A DNA stretch of 64,000 bases from MWEH01 sp035409945 (GTDB taxonomy: Bacteria; Bacillota; Clostridia; Christensenellales; DTU072), in assembly GCA_035409945.1 (NCBI GenBank), contig DAONQC010000008.1:6209-70208 (forward strand), in the 5' to 3' direction. The translations under genes and the position numbers were made by a program. Of the stretch, positions 63,834 through 64,000 are shown piece after piece. Below the pieces are notes generated by a model that saw only the letters and a list, made by a program, of their open reading frames with translations, ran no database searches and was not told the origin of the DNA. Each line of letters starts with the position of its first letter. Positions within the stretch are counted from its first letter, which is position 1.

Positions 63834-64000
63834 TTTTATAGGTTCTCGGTTGTAAAATTACTGTACTATGCCTCCGCTGGATATGTATTAACGATTGATT
63901 TACTAACAAAAACACAAAAAATCGAGCAAATTTCTAGATGGTGCACTCTTTTTGGGACATGCAAATTTAGAGGGATTGTATTTCTTTTTGCGGTGTGGTA
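63834..64000. other. Unassigned sequence at the window end
   Basis: No homology to the missing ATPase half is visible. One plus-strand frame stays open from about 63838 to the window edge (YYASAGYVLTIDLLTKTQKI...), and the minus strand also has a partial frame. It may be the end of an inserted element, but I cannot identify it. Confidence 0.3.

Overview
The window looks like a chromosomal segment of a low-GC, strictly anaerobic Gram-positive bacterium (Bacillota, most likely a clostridial or related uncultured gut-type lineage). Pointers are strong AGGAGG-type ribosome binding sites, lipobox lipoproteins, a clostridial-type double-rubredoxin rubrerythrin, a membrane decarboxylase sodium pump, formate-tetrahydrofolate ligase, an EFR1-type flavodoxin/ferredoxin protein and very large InlB-B-repeat surface proteins. 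TGA is used as a stop. I see no tRNA, rRNA, CRISPR array or complete insertion sequence. The species call is inference.

Layout. 1-1.7 kb: leftward rpsF-ssb-rpsR operon with a clear promoter, a short hairpin leader and a terminator; S18 carries a long Lys/Ala/Glu-rich N-terminal extension. 1.8-3.3 kb: an AAA_14/DUF4143 ATPase bracketed by two copies of a ~55-bp hairpin repeat. 3.3-6.2 kb: CsoR-type repressor with its operator, and a CPC-type metal P-type ATPase with a cysteine-rich N-terminus. 6.5-12.4 kb: a sugar-epimerase-like SDR, a small lipoprotein, an orphan adenine methylase, rubrerythrin and an SGNH hydrolase. 12.7-21.7 kb: the whole shikimate pathway plus the Phe and Tyr branches in one cluster (aroF, a tyrA-aroB-aroA triple fusion, aroC, pheA, an aroE-aroK fusion, aroQ), preceded by a Tyr/Phe-rich leader peptide and a terminator/antiterminator pair, that is, a ribosome-mediated attenuator. 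21.7-25.4 kb: an AlbA_2/HATPase regulator under a TGTCGC-box array, an EFR1 protein and a short RACo-like protein. 25.5-31 kb: two leftward membrane-protein genes (CvpA-like and a 603-aa repeat protein) and a rightward tail-anchored coiled-coil protein. 31.2-55.6 kb: one enormous surface-protein gene of about 24.4 kb, split into two frames by one extra base in a run of five G; about 85 InlB-B-type repeats and two leucine-rich blocks. 55.9-56.5 kb: a lipoprotein with one repeat of the same family. 56.7-60.2 kb: leftward sodium-pump decarboxylase operon (alpha, gamma, biotin carrier, beta). 60.5-64 kb: a lipoprotein, fhs, and a broken second AAA_14 ATPase.

The least expected pattern is in the gaps between genes. 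Immediately after the stop codons of at least six rightward genes (the metal ATPase, aroF, aroC, aroE-aroK, the AlbA_2 regulator, fhs; weaker cases after rubrerythrin and aroQ) there are one or two extra, diverged copies of that gene's own 3' end. Most can be read as a peptide matching the host C-terminus and end in their own stop codon. These 'ghost tails' look like leftovers of repeated gene replacement or of tandem duplication and deletion. They were found by eye and need a computed test.

Functional picture: an anaerobe that makes its own aromatic amino acids under translation-coupled control, detoxifies peroxide and copper-like metals, runs a Na+-pumping decarboxylase and one-carbon metabolism, and displays a giant repeat adhesin.
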